From: Janthinobacterium rivuli
GTDB taxonomy: Bacteria; Pseudomonadota; Gammaproteobacteria; Burkholderiales; Burkholderiaceae_D
Assembly (NCBI RefSeq): GCF_029690045.1
Contig: NZ_CP121464.1
Coordinates: forward strand, 3,844,001-3,908,000
Length of the DNA: 64,000 nt
Direction of reading: 5' to 3'
Notes under the pieces: generated by a model
What the model was told of the DNA's origin: nothing
Database searches by the model: none
What the model saw: only the letters and a program-made list of their open reading frames with translations
Position numbers and translations under genes: made by a program
In this document: piece after piece, positions 51,886 to 59,960 of the stretch
Numbering within the stretch: the stretch's first letter is position 1
Layout of the letters: every line of letters begins with the position of its first letter

Positions 51886-54057
51886 ATGCGTATACATGCT
51901 TTTACTATGTTCGTCATAGTTGGGATCAGCTTGCTCAGTGGTTGTGCAGCCCAGATGTCCAAATCGATTGGTCAACGGGTTGACGTATCGGAACAATGCC
52001 GACAAGTGCAAGAAGATCCCCTGCCGAACGCTGCTCCCAGCAATATACTCACCGCGCATCTTGGCAACTTCGGCGACTGTGATGTATGGCTAAATCAAAG
52101 CAAGAAACACTACGAATTCCTGCCCTTGTGCGCATTTGCACAAATCCAGACCAAGTATGACTACGAGTTCTCAACCGGCGAGGCCGAGATGCTCAGGAAA
52201 GCGGAGCTAGACAAGTTTGAGAAGGTCGTCACGCAACTGAATGAGTTGAGAGACCTTGTCAATCAGAAAAAAGATGCACTCGAAAACAGCCTGCAAAGCC
52301 CAGAGCAAAACCGGCTGGTTGCCGTAGCAAATGCAGTGAATCAAATCGATCCGGCAGCGATACGCCAAAAGCTCGCTGATCTGCGCACCAGCATCAACGT
52401 ACTACGGCAGACGCTGTATAAGGACCGTCAGCTGTTCAGCCAGCAAATGGCCATCGAGTTGGCCGCCTGGGATACCAACTTCCGAGCCACCCTTGACCAG
52501 TTTGAACGACTTCTGTCCGGCGACTACCGGCTTGTCATCAGCGACACGCTGCGCAACCAAGTTATAGTCCATGTCGCTCGGCGCAGTCTCGACATGCTGC
52601 ACAGCGCGTTGCGGCCAGCCGACGCCATCATCAACAAACTGGACCAGCAAGGCTACGGCGTCATCAGCGTCAGCTACATGGCTTTCGGTCCCGATATCCA
52701 GAAAAGCGTCAACAAGGCCAAGCTAAAGATCGAAGGCATTTACCAGGAACGGCTGAAAAAAACCGGATCGGATAACCCGAAATACCTGCAGCAATTCATG
52801 CGGGAGATGCGGCGCGCTGCCTGCAGCAATCTGCAGCAGGGCACGCAATTTTCCATGCTGACCGAGATCGTTGACACGCTGTTCATCACGGACATCAAGG
52901 ACGATGCAGCGAACAAAACCATCATCGAAGACAAGCTGGTAGAGTACGATGCGACAGGATCGGCTCACGGTGCCCATGAATTGTTCGGCAGCATTAGCGC
53001 ATCTTATGCAGCGATGGTGGACGGGCAAAAAGCGCCGCCAGCACCGCCCGTCGCACTGCACGTTTCCCTTGCTAACGAGTGGGCCGCACGCCAGATGCTG
53101 CTGGTCGAAAAGATGGAAACAAGGGTCAAGGCCGGCGCGCGCGTGCCCGAAAAAGACAAGTATGGGAAAATCCCGCCGCCAGAAATTATCTTCCCAACAC
53201 TGGAACAAGTCGATGAGGCCTCCGTAACGCGGATTGCGGACGCCGCCAGTGCCAAGGTCATCGACGACGCCGCACGCAGCGCACCGGCCTTGCTTGTCAG
53301 CCAGACCGGTGTGGCAGGCAGCGACCTGCAGGTGGCGATAGCCAACAACATCAACGTATCCGCCGCCGCGTATGCCGTCAGCCAGGCTTCGGCGACGCTG
53401 AACGCCAACTTCAACATCAATAACAGCAATACCTTCAACCCCACCAATACCGTCGCGCCGGTGATCAATGTGGCCCCGTATCCCGCTGGCGGCGGCAGCG
53501 GCGGCGGCACTGCCGCCACGCCGGACGCTGGCGCGTCGTTCTGCGCCAGCGGCTATTTTGCCGCCCACAACACAGCATGCGTGCGCGACGGGCGCGACTA
53601 CGTGGTGACTTTCGCCCCCAGCAAATCCTTCGCCAGCAATGCCTGCAGCAGCCAGACGATCGACATTGAACTGAAACTGTTGGCCGCTGCTGCGGTCCAC
53701 CATGCTGAAAGCACCGGCGGCCGCTTCAACGCGTCGATTACCGGCCTTGCCTCACCGCCCGCTGCCTCAGCGTCAAACTGCGGCGCCAGGGTCGCGCCCC
53801 GCTGCACCTACGTCAATCAGATTCGGGATGCGGTCAAGATCGATGGCTGTCCGGCAGCCGGCACCAAAGACAGCGGCAATCGCATGCTGTCTGCCGCACG
53901 GGCAGCCGCTGCCGCCAAAACGCTGGAGGACGCCGCGCCCGGCCTGATCCTGGTGAATGGGCTGTCGGCACAGGGCGCCGACAGCGCCTACGGGGTCGCA
54001 AACGAAAATCTCGATATCGATCGGACCGTCGTCGTTCGTCTGCAAACCGTCCGTTAA
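51886..54057 (+). CDS. Large lipoprotein with coiled coil and divergent OmpA-like C-terminus
   Basis: 723 residues. Lipoprotein signal with lipobox LLSGC (Cys20). Residues about 90-200 are helical/coiled-coil (LDKFEKVVTQLNELRDLVNQ). Around residue 500-540 there is an Asn/Gly-rich linker (NFNINNSNTFNPTNTVAPVI, PAGGGSGGGTAATP). The last 170 residues resemble an OmpA fold: ELKLLAAAAV, RFNASITG, NRMLSAARAAAAAKTLEDAA (N-x-x-LS-x-x-RA) and IDRTVVVRL, but the peptidoglycan-binding Asp is not evident. It may be an outer-membrane anchored envelope-spanning protein. Function unknown; no close family recognised. Confidence 0.8.
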   Translation: MRIHAFTMFVIVGISLLSGCAAQMSKSIGQRVDVSEQCRQVQEDPLPNAAPSNILTAHLGNFGDCDVWLNQSKKHYEFLPLCAFAQIQTKYDYEFSTGEAEMLRKAELDKFEKVVTQLNELRDLVNQKKDALENSLQSPEQNRLVAVANAVNQIDPAAIRQKLADLRTSINVLRQTLYKDRQLFSQQMAIELAAWDTNFRATLDQFERLLSGDYRLVISDTLRNQVIVHVARRSLDMLHSALRPADAIINKLDQQGYGVISVSYMAFGPDIQKSVNKAKLKIEGIYQERLKKTGSDNPKYLQQFMREMRRAACSNLQQGTQFSMLTEIVDTLFITDIKDDAANKTIIEDKLVEYDATGSAHGAHELFGSISASYAAMVDGQKAPPAPPVALHVSLANEWAARQMLLVEKMETRVKAGARVPEKDKYGKIPPPEIIFPTLEQVDEASVTRIADAASAKVIDDAARSAPALLVSQTGVAGSDLQVAIANNINVSAAAYAVSQASATLNANFNINNSNTFNPTNTVAPVINVAPYPAGGGSGGGTAATPDAGASFCASGYFAAHNTACVRDGRDYVVTFAPSKSFASNACSSQTIDIELKLLAAAAVHHAESTGGRFNASITGLASPPAASASNCGARVAPRCTYVNQIRDAVKIDGCPAAGTKDSGNRMLSAARAAAAAKTLEDAAPGLILVNGLSAQGADSAYGVANENLDIDRTVVVRLQTVR

Positions 54058-54808
54058 GCGAGCGGTTTGCACGTAAGTTTTTTTCCACAATCCGTATAGA
54101 AAATTTGCGTCGACCTATAAGATGTCGGCATACGGCAAAGCAGCACTGTGTCACGCTTCCTTGGTCACTAAACTAAATACGCGGGCTTCACTTATTTTGC
54201 CCTCACGTATTAGCAAACAGTCCGTTGATATTCTTTCCGGTAATCACATCCGGTCCAAAATAGCAGCTATAGCTACCTGAATCGCCACCTATAGCTTAGG
54301 CTCTCCTGATCCATGGCTCTTGAAAGATGAAGAGCCAATGATCGTGTTGAGACCTGGGTGTCCTGCCAGACTCCTGGTGCGCGATCTCACAGCTGCCGGA
54401 TCCAACGACGAGATCGGGGCCGACCTGCCTATCCCCTGCCCTGCAGAGACTCCTACTGCGCGCTAGCAAATGCCGCTTGAGCTTCGGCAGGCTCAGACAG
54501 GATATCTTCCATGGCTAAACACCCTGCGACTTTATAGCTCAGGTTTTTGCAGGGCTCCGACTTTGGCTTGACGTGTAGGCGGTGCCTGCGGTTTGGGGCT
54601 GGCTGCCGCAGCCGGTGCTGACGTTTGAATGTCGATCGGTACTGCAACGCATCGTGCTGGTCGCGATGCATTAGAGCGTACGCTCACGCTGCCCGCCTCA
54701 GCTGATTGGTACACATCGATATGGATCGGGTTATATTGACCATAGAGACAATTACGCTTCGCCCAGGCTTCGCCGCGGAAGCCTAGCTGAGTTTATAGCA
54801 TCTACATC
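54058..54808. other. Non-coding or decayed stretch
   Basis: About 750 bases with only short, mutually overlapping frames, none with good start signals or recognisable motifs (the longest, on the minus strand at 54453-54714, are Arg/Pro/Ala-rich shadows). Base composition is intermediate. It probably is the decayed border between the lipoprotein locus and the prophage. Confidence 0.5.
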
Positions 54809-55254
54809 TCAAGCATCTTGCTTCGAAGCTTTTTCTGCATGCCAAAACCTCAGAGTGCCGTCAACGCCTCTAAGGCCCACAAGGACAAGTTTGACCCCGT
54901 TTGAGGTATCGTAGTCTTGTGACGATCGGTATTTCTGGAGCCTGATTGTATACACCAGTTGCTGATTCAGCGCGGACATGTTGCGGTAAGCCAATCAAGT
55001 GTCGCCCGCAATATCTCACCATCATTATGACGGCGATATCGGTGACTGTCTGGATCCGCCTGCCAATTACCCCAAACCTGACTTCTAAGCGCGGCATGCC
55101 CGGCAGTGGTAAGCCAGTCGCCGCTATTCGGCGCATTTTCCAATTGCAGGCTCTGGGTGAGCTCGATTCCTAAACGCGGTCTCGCAGCCGCCCCCTGAGC
55201 AGCGATCTCGTCGCCCTCGTCTATACCTATTCCATAAATCTCCGGCTGCCACAC
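54809..55254 (-). pseudogene. Possible frameshifted gene of unknown function
   Basis: Two protein-like minus-strand frames overlap by 28 bases: MWQPEIYGIGIDEGDEIAAQ... ending DWLTATCPR (55254-54967), and MSALNQQLVYTIRLQKYRSS... ending EKASKQDA (54979-54809). Read with a one-base slip near 55000 they would make one protein of about 145 residues. No family recognised; it might be the end of the prophage or host DNA. Confidence 0.3.
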
Positions 55255-55292
55255 TAGTGGGAATGCGCACGCCAGTTGATCAAGCTCGCCGA

Positions 55293-55793
55293 TTAGCCGG
55301 TGCTGCTTTCCTTGAAGAAGCCCTTGGCGGCGCTGGCCATGTCTCCATAAGACTTGATCTGCGCTTGCGCGCCCTGCTGGGCTGCTGTGGCTTGAGCCTT
55401 GGCGATCTTAGTCGGATCACCGCCGGCGTCCTTCATTGAGGCCGCCAGTTGCGCTGCGACACCAGCCTGCGTGCGTTCGTAGCCAGTCAGCGCTGTGGTC
55501 AGGCCGCCGATCGCTTTCCCCACAGCACCGAACGATTCGGCCATGCCGGTGGCAGCAGCCTGCGCCGCCGTGTCGACGGCCGTCAAAATATCCAGCAGTT
55601 CCTTGGCCTTGGCGACGTCGGTGCCAGCCTCCTGGGCCTGGGCGACACCTTGCGCGGCGCGCAAGCGGCTCAAGCTGTCGATCTTACGATTATTCAGCTC
55701 GATGGTCTTCTCGCTATTCGCGAAGCCAGCCAAGGCCGCGTTCTGCTCCTCCAGGTCGGCAATGGCCAGTGCCATCTTGGCTGCTGGCAGCAA
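55293..55793 (-). pseudogene. Phage tail tape-measure protein fragment
   Basis: 166 residues, Ala/Gln/Lys-rich and helical: LNNRKIDSLSRLRAAQGVAQ, GKAIGGLTTALTGYERTQAG, AQAQIKSYGDMASAAKGFFK, then STG and a stop. This looks like an interior piece of a tape-measure protein (normally many hundred residues). The frame begins right behind the DUF4128 stop without a proper start. Tail tube and chaperone genes that normally separate the two are gone, so a deletion joined them. Confidence 0.65.
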
Positions 55794-55826
55794 GCCGTAA
55801 GTGCGGATCTGTGTGGGTGATGCGGG

Positions 55827-56228
55827 TTACAGGTTGCAGAACCAGCGAATCTTGACAGGGACCATCCAGCGGTCGCCGTCCTCGCGGCCGTCTGCGATTT
55901 CAGGCGTGCGCTCGATCTGCACGGTCAAATCGCCCTTCGTGAAGCTTGCGCCGCGCCGGAACAGCTCCCTGATCATTTCAGCGCGCGCGCCGGCAACGGC
56001 AGTGCCCTGCCCTGACGGATACATCAGGCTGACCTGGAAGATGCCGCGCTCCTGGCGCGAGCCATCGCCCATGGAGTGATTGGCCGGTTCCGCCGGCAGC
56101 AGGTAGGCTGCCTGATATGGCCGGCCAGTGACCGGCGCGTACGGGACGTTCTGCCAAGCGGTGTCGATGGCTGGCGCGCGGCTGTCCAGGGCAGCCTCCA
56201 GTGCCGCTCGTATTGTTGGTTGGCTCAT
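55827..56228 (-). CDS. Phage tail terminator-like protein (DUF4128)
   Basis: 133 residues: IRAALEAALDSRAPAIDTAW, ANHSMGDGSRQERGIFQVSL, GARAEMIRELFRRGASFTKG and RWMVPVKIRWFCNL are typical of DUF4128 proteins, which cap the tail tube at the head-tail joint. ATGA overlap with the gp10-like gene upstream. It appears intact. Confidence 0.85.
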   Translation of the reverse strand: MSQPTIRAALEAALDSRAPAIDTAWQNVPYAPVTGRPYQAAYLLPAEPANHSMGDGSRQERGIFQVSLMYPSGQGTAVAGARAEMIRELFRRGASFTKGDLTVQIERTPEIADGREDGDRWMVPVKIRWFCNL

Positions 56229-56722
56229 AATTTATAGCTTGAATAGCCTGGCGCGAACTCGCTTACGGTGGTGCCGTCGCGCACGCCGTTCACAGCATTG
56301 TCCACAATGGTGCGGAATTCTACGACTGTCAGGGCAACGACACCGACGGGCGCCTGGCGGGACCAGCCCTCCTCGATTCTTTTTGCATAAGGCAGATTGT
56401 TCACCAGGTAGATCACATCGCCCGCCTTTGCCGCGCTGAGCGTGCTGCCGTGGGCGGCGATTGTGGCGCTGCCGTCTTTATCTATCAGATCGCGCACACC
56501 GGCAGCCGGCGAACCGATGGAAAGCTGCCAATTGGCGCGGAAACGGCCGCCCGTGTAACCAGGTGGCGGTTTGTGCTTCCAGAACTTGGCGTCACCTACC
56601 GGCGAGCGCTGCACCAGCTTGTTGTCGATCTTCAAAGTGATGGCGTGCACCACCAAGTCCTGGCTGGCCTTCGTCTTGGCGATGAACTCGGCGATCTGCA
56701 TGGAAAACGACATACCGGCCAT
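56225..56722 (-). CDS. HK97 gp10-like head-tail/tail completion protein
   Basis: 165 residues: MAGMSFSMQIAEFIAKTKAS, VVHAITLKIDNKLVQRSPVG (the gp10 R-S-P-V-G with D-W-like W later: FRANWQLSIG), IYLVNNLPYAKRIEEGWSRQ (typical N-N-x-P-Y-A-x-x-x-E-x-G). It joins tail to head in siphoviruses. Its ATG shares one base with the stop of the preceding, broken head-tail gene. Confidence 0.85.
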   Translation of the reverse strand: MAGMSFSMQIAEFIAKTKASQDLVVHAITLKIDNKLVQRSPVGDAKFWKHKPPPGYTGGRFRANWQLSIGSPAAGVRDLIDKDGSATIAAHGSTLSAAKAGDVIYLVNNLPYAKRIEEGWSRQAPVGVVALTVVEFRTIVDNAVNGVRDGTTVSEFAPGYSSYKL

Positions 56723-57096
56723 CAAATCCCCCTGAGTTGCAATGTGTGCAGCACGGTCACGTCGACCGGCGCGGTGGTTTCGACGGCCTTGACCGTGTAG
56801 TTGGCGCCACCGAACAGCACCAGGTCGGCGGCGGTAGGCTGCGGCATCGGCGCGCCATTACGCTGCAGTGGTGACAGCAGCAGCTTCTGGTCGCCCGCCT
56901 AGATCAACGTGCCGTCGATGTTCTCGGCCTCGTAGGCGATTTTCACGCCCGTGCCTTCGTAGTCTGTGGTGATGGTGGGCGCGGTGCCCAGGCCCGGATC
57001 GTAATCACCGGTCACTACCTGGCGCAGCACCACGATGCCGCCCTTGCGGCGCAGGGACTGGTCGGCGCGCGCGGCGGTTTTGCTGTAATCGGTCAT
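56722..57096 (-). pseudogene. Head-tail joining protein gene split by an in-frame amber codon
   Basis: The 125-codon frame from MTDYSKTAARADQSLRRKGG to LHTLQLRGI is open except for TAG at 56899-56901 (codon 66) between DGTLI and AGDQKLLLSPLQRNG. The residue lost is probably Gln (CAG to TAG). Both halves look conserved, so this is a single nonsense mutation, or a gene needing an amber suppressor. The family is the small phage head closure/neck protein placed before gp10. Confidence 0.75.
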
Positions 57097-57099
57097 AGC

Positions 57100-57469
57100 C
57101 TATGGCGCTTTCAAGTAGTCATACGGCGGCGTCTCCACGAAGCGCACCGCCTTGATCGTGGTCTTGCCGTCGATCAGGGCACGCAGCACCCGGTGCCAGC
57201 CGTCCATGATGAAGCCCTGCTGGCACAGAATGATCGGATACTCGGTTGACGTCCAGCGCGCGGCGCACGTGGTGCGCGATGCCGTAGGCCGAACCGACAG
57301 GGGTCCAGACCTCGCTGCCGGAGTAAATCGCCGCCAGCGGCAGGTCGAACGGCACCAAGTCCTTAGCGCGTGCGATCAGGCTGGTGACGATCCATACCTT
57401 GCCGTCGTCGCAGTAGGTGTTATCGGCGACGAAACAGCCGTCGATCTTCACTGCCGGGTAGGTGCTCAT
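57100..57469 (-). pseudogene. ParB-like phage protein, frameshifted
   Basis: Starts MSTYPAVKIDGCFVADNTYC and stays in frame to SAYGIAHHVRRALDVN; the natural continuation EYPIILCQQGFIMDGWHRVL (ParB-like DG-x-H-R) and KTTIKAVRFVETPPYDYLKA lies in another frame. The total length exceeds a multiple of three by one, and one extra base at 57244 restores the reading. The gene then ends at TAG 57100-57102, just before the joining protein start. Confidence 0.75.
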
Positions 57470-57978
57470 GCCCGTGTCACCTTCATCGAATTGCCGCCGC
57501 CGGCCGCACCGAAGTACGGCGCCAGGAGCGCGTCCACGGCCACGAAGCGCTCGCGCGCGTCCGTGGTGTTCTGGAAGTACTCCGTTTCCAGCGGGCCGGT
57601 CTTGTCCTTCTTGATGGCGTTCGAGCCGGTGTCGAGGTCGGGAAGCAGGTCTTCGCCGTTGCCGGCGCGCACGGCCAGGTCAATGCAAGCATTCACCACG
57701 TCCACCGGCACGATGATGCTGGGCACAATGAAGCTGTCGACCACGACATTGTAGCGTGGCCAATCCAACGCCTGATGCTGATACACCCGGCGGCCGGCCC
57801 AGCGCGTGCGGTAGGAGGCCATGAACTGAACCGCCTTGCGCAAGGCGATCTCCTTGGATGCCTCGGCCAGCGCCGCCCAAGCGGTCAGGCCCAGGCTGGC
57901 ACAACGCGCATCAGCCGCGGCGACGCTGGCATATGAGTCTGCGTCTGCCAGGCCGGCACCTGTTTCGATGATGATCAT
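57466..57978 (-). CDS. Phage DnaT-like head-tail connector protein
   Basis: 170 residues: ETGAGLADADSYASVAAADA (the typical G-x-ANSY start), ASKEIALRKAVQFMASYRTR, WAGRRVYQHQALDWPRYNVV and CIDLAVRAGNGEDLLPDLD. This family (DnaT_2) sits behind the capsid gene in many siphophages. AGGAATAAATT precedes the ATG, and then the AT-rich PEP-CTERM locus begins where the capsid gene would be expected. Confidence 0.85.
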   Translation of the reverse strand: MIIIETGAGLADADSYASVAAADARCASLGLTAWAALAEASKEIALRKAVQFMASYRTRWAGRRVYQHQALDWPRYNVVVDSFIVPSIIVPVDVVNACIDLAVRAGNGEDLLPDLDTGSNAIKKDKTGPLETEYFQNTTDARERFVAVDALLAPYFGAAGGGNSMKVTRA

Positions 57979-58085
57979 AATTTATTCCTGTTACTTTGAT
58001 AATAAAAATATATCCAGCAAATACCGCATAAAATTGTCGTATAATTAATTTCAGTACTTTTTTAACATCAAAACACAGGGATGAA

Positions 58086-58733
58086 ATGAACTCAAAAATT
58101 GTTGCCAAAATTACGCTCAGCGCTCTCATTTTCTGCGCCTGCATCCACGCACAAGCCATAACCTTTTCCAACGTCGCGTTACTTGGCAGTGGAATCTCTT
58201 CTCTGGGTGCTCCTGACACGACCAGCTACGGCGAAACCTTAACGACATCATTCGAAGGAGTACTTCAGGATTTCAGCTTTTATGCGACTGCAGGTAACAA
58301 TGGCAACGTGGGGTTGATAATTGCGACTTGGGATGGCAGCAAAGCCATCGGGCCGGCCTTGTACACAAGTTCACCAATCGCGTATAGCGGTGGCGTCCAG
58401 ACACTCGTAGCGAATGAAATCAATTTGACATTGCTAGTCGGTGTAAAGTACATCGCATTTTTAACAACTGCAGGCATCGACAATCCAATTTCAAGCGTGA
58501 CGATGCAAGGTTCGACCGCCGACGCTGGCTTGGGAGGCAAATTTGCGTATCTGAATTCCGATGGCGCCAATCCCCTTGATTTGAATGGCGCATGGAACCA
58601 CCATTCTGTAAGTAACATGGCCTATACAGCGAATATCACCCCAGTAGTACCAGAGCCGGAAACCTACGGCATGATGTTGGCAGGCCTGGGCCTCATCGGC
58701 TTCATGGCTCGTCGCAAAGCCAAGTCGTCTTAA
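58086..58733 (+). CDS. PEP-CTERM sorting-domain exported protein inside the prophage
   Basis: 215 residues. Signal peptide MNSKIVAKITLSALIFCACI cleaved near AQAITFS; a beta-rich mature part (SFEGVLQDFSFYATAGNNGN, GLIIATWDGSKAIG); at the end VVPEPETYGMMLAGLGLIGF then MARRKAKSS, the full PEP-CTERM signal: Pro-Glu-Pro, hydrophobic helix, Arg-rich tail. Exosortase cuts such proteins for surface or extracellular display. AGGGATGAA precedes the ATG, TATAAT lies at 58040-58045, and a terminator follows. It is antisense to the phage structural genes. Confidence 0.9.
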   Translation: MNSKIVAKITLSALIFCACIHAQAITFSNVALLGSGISSLGAPDTTSYGETLTTSFEGVLQDFSFYATAGNNGNVGLIIATWDGSKAIGPALYTSSPIAYSGGVQTLVANEINLTLLVGVKYIAFLTTAGIDNPISSVTMQGSTADAGLGGKFAYLNSDGANPLDLNGAWNHHSVSNMAYTANITPVVPEPETYGMMLAGLGLIGFMARRKAKSS

Positions 58734-58741
58734 TTGAAATT

Positions 58742-58770
58742 GGCGCCTTGCACGATGGCGCCGTTTTTTT
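58742..58770 (+). terminator. Intrinsic terminator of the PEP-CTERM gene
   Basis: GGCGCC, nine-base loop, GGCGCC, then G and seven T. Six GC pairs with a good T-tract, nine bases behind the stop codon. Confidence 0.85.
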
Positions 58771-58790
58771 GCCAGCAACCACTACCTCAT

Positions 58791-59960
58791 TCAAGCACCC
58801 AGCAGCGCTTGAAGTTCAGCCTTGTTTGCCGCCGCAGGGTATTTGATGCCCTTACTATCTAGCGCACCCTGCAGTTGCTCCTTACTCATCCCGGTGGCTT
58901 GCGTACTGGCGACCGCACCACTAGCCAAGGATCCGGCCTCGCCACGCAGGCGCTGAGCTTCGGCTTCATTCGCGGCGGTCTGGTCCGCGATGCGAATGGC
59001 AGCAATCCCGTTTTCACGCGCCTGCTCGGCAACGCGCTCCTCCGCTTCGGCCAGGCGCTGGGCGCGCTCGTCCAGTACGCGCCCGCGCTGCTGCAGGTTA
59101 TGGTTGATCGGCTCCTGATCGTGCAGCGAGTACTCGTGCAGGTCGCGCATGGCGCACAGCAGGCAAGTATGCGAATCCAGCGTCGACAGCCAGACCAGAC
59201 ACTCAATCAACTCCGCATTCCGCTGAAACGAGGCCAGTCGCGCGGCGTTGGCCACGGCCTGTACCGAGCTGTGCACCAGCGCGCGCGCATTCGCAGATGA
59301 CGCTTTTAAGATGCCCTGCTCACCCGGCGCAACAGGATCCGGCGCAGGCGTTGGCCCCTTGGCTGCCGGGGCCGCTGGCGCGCTTGGTGTCCAGGCCGGC
59401 ATCGGTGGCGTGGCAGGCATGCTTGGCGCCAGATCGGCCGCCTTCGCACTCTTGCCCAGCACGCGCGACACGATCTGTGACGTCGTTTCGCCCTGCGCAG
59501 CACCGAGCCGCACCTGGCTGGCGAATCGAAACTGCGTATCGAGCGCCTGGCGCTTCCACCAGTCCGCCGACGACGCGCCCTTGATCAACGTGTCGCCGAC
59601 GAGCTTTTCCAGATACGTCGCCGGCGGCAGCTTTGCGCCCAGTTTGATCTTGAGGCCCTGCGTCAGCACCTTGGCCGTGTAATCGGCCTCGATGCGCACC
59701 ATGCCGGTCAGGTTGCGGGTCAGTTCGGCCTGCATGCCTGTGTAGTGCGACGAGATCAGTGCGTTCGACTCGCGCAGCAGCGCGCCCAAGCGCTGCTTGC
59801 CGTAGGTCGATATCTCGCCCTCGTTCAATTTTGCCGTGAGCTCCTTTGACATGGCGCCCATCAGGGCCAATATCTTATCCTGCGTGCCGGCCGAGAAACG
59901 CAGCAGGTTCAGGGAGTGCGTCAGGAACATCTCGGCGATCCACTCTTCGAGCGCACCCAT
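58791..59960 (-). CDS. Phage MuF-like head protein fused in frame to a HeH-domain protein
   Basis: 389 residues. The first about 289 follow MuF/minor head proteins: FASQVRLGAAQGETTSQIVS, ALVHSSVQAVANAARLASFQ, ECLVWLSTLDSHTCLLCAMR, DQEPINHNL. MuF then should continue with the C-rich end, but instead QQRGRVLDERAQRLAEAEER starts a charged coiled coil that ends with a HeH/SAP-like domain (MSKEQLQGALDSKGIKYPAA, NKAELQALLG). Such HeH proteins normally follow the capsid gene. The switch near 59090 marks a deletion of the MuF end, scaffold and capsid genes. Confidence 0.75.
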   Translation of the reverse strand: MGALEEWIAEMFLTHSLNLLRFSAGTQDKILALMGAMSKELTAKLNEGEISTYGKQRLGALLRESNALISSHYTGMQAELTRNLTGMVRIEADYTAKVLTQGLKIKLGAKLPPATYLEKLVGDTLIKGASSADWWKRQALDTQFRFASQVRLGAAQGETTSQIVSRVLGKSAKAADLAPSMPATPPMPAWTPSAPAAPAAKGPTPAPDPVAPGEQGILKASSANARALVHSSVQAVANAARLASFQRNAELIECLVWLSTLDSHTCLLCAMRDLHEYSLHDQEPINHNLQQRGRVLDERAQRLAEAEERVAEQARENGIAAIRIADQTAANEAEAQRLRGEAGSLASGAVASTQATGMSKEQLQGALDSKGIKYPAAANKAELQALLGA

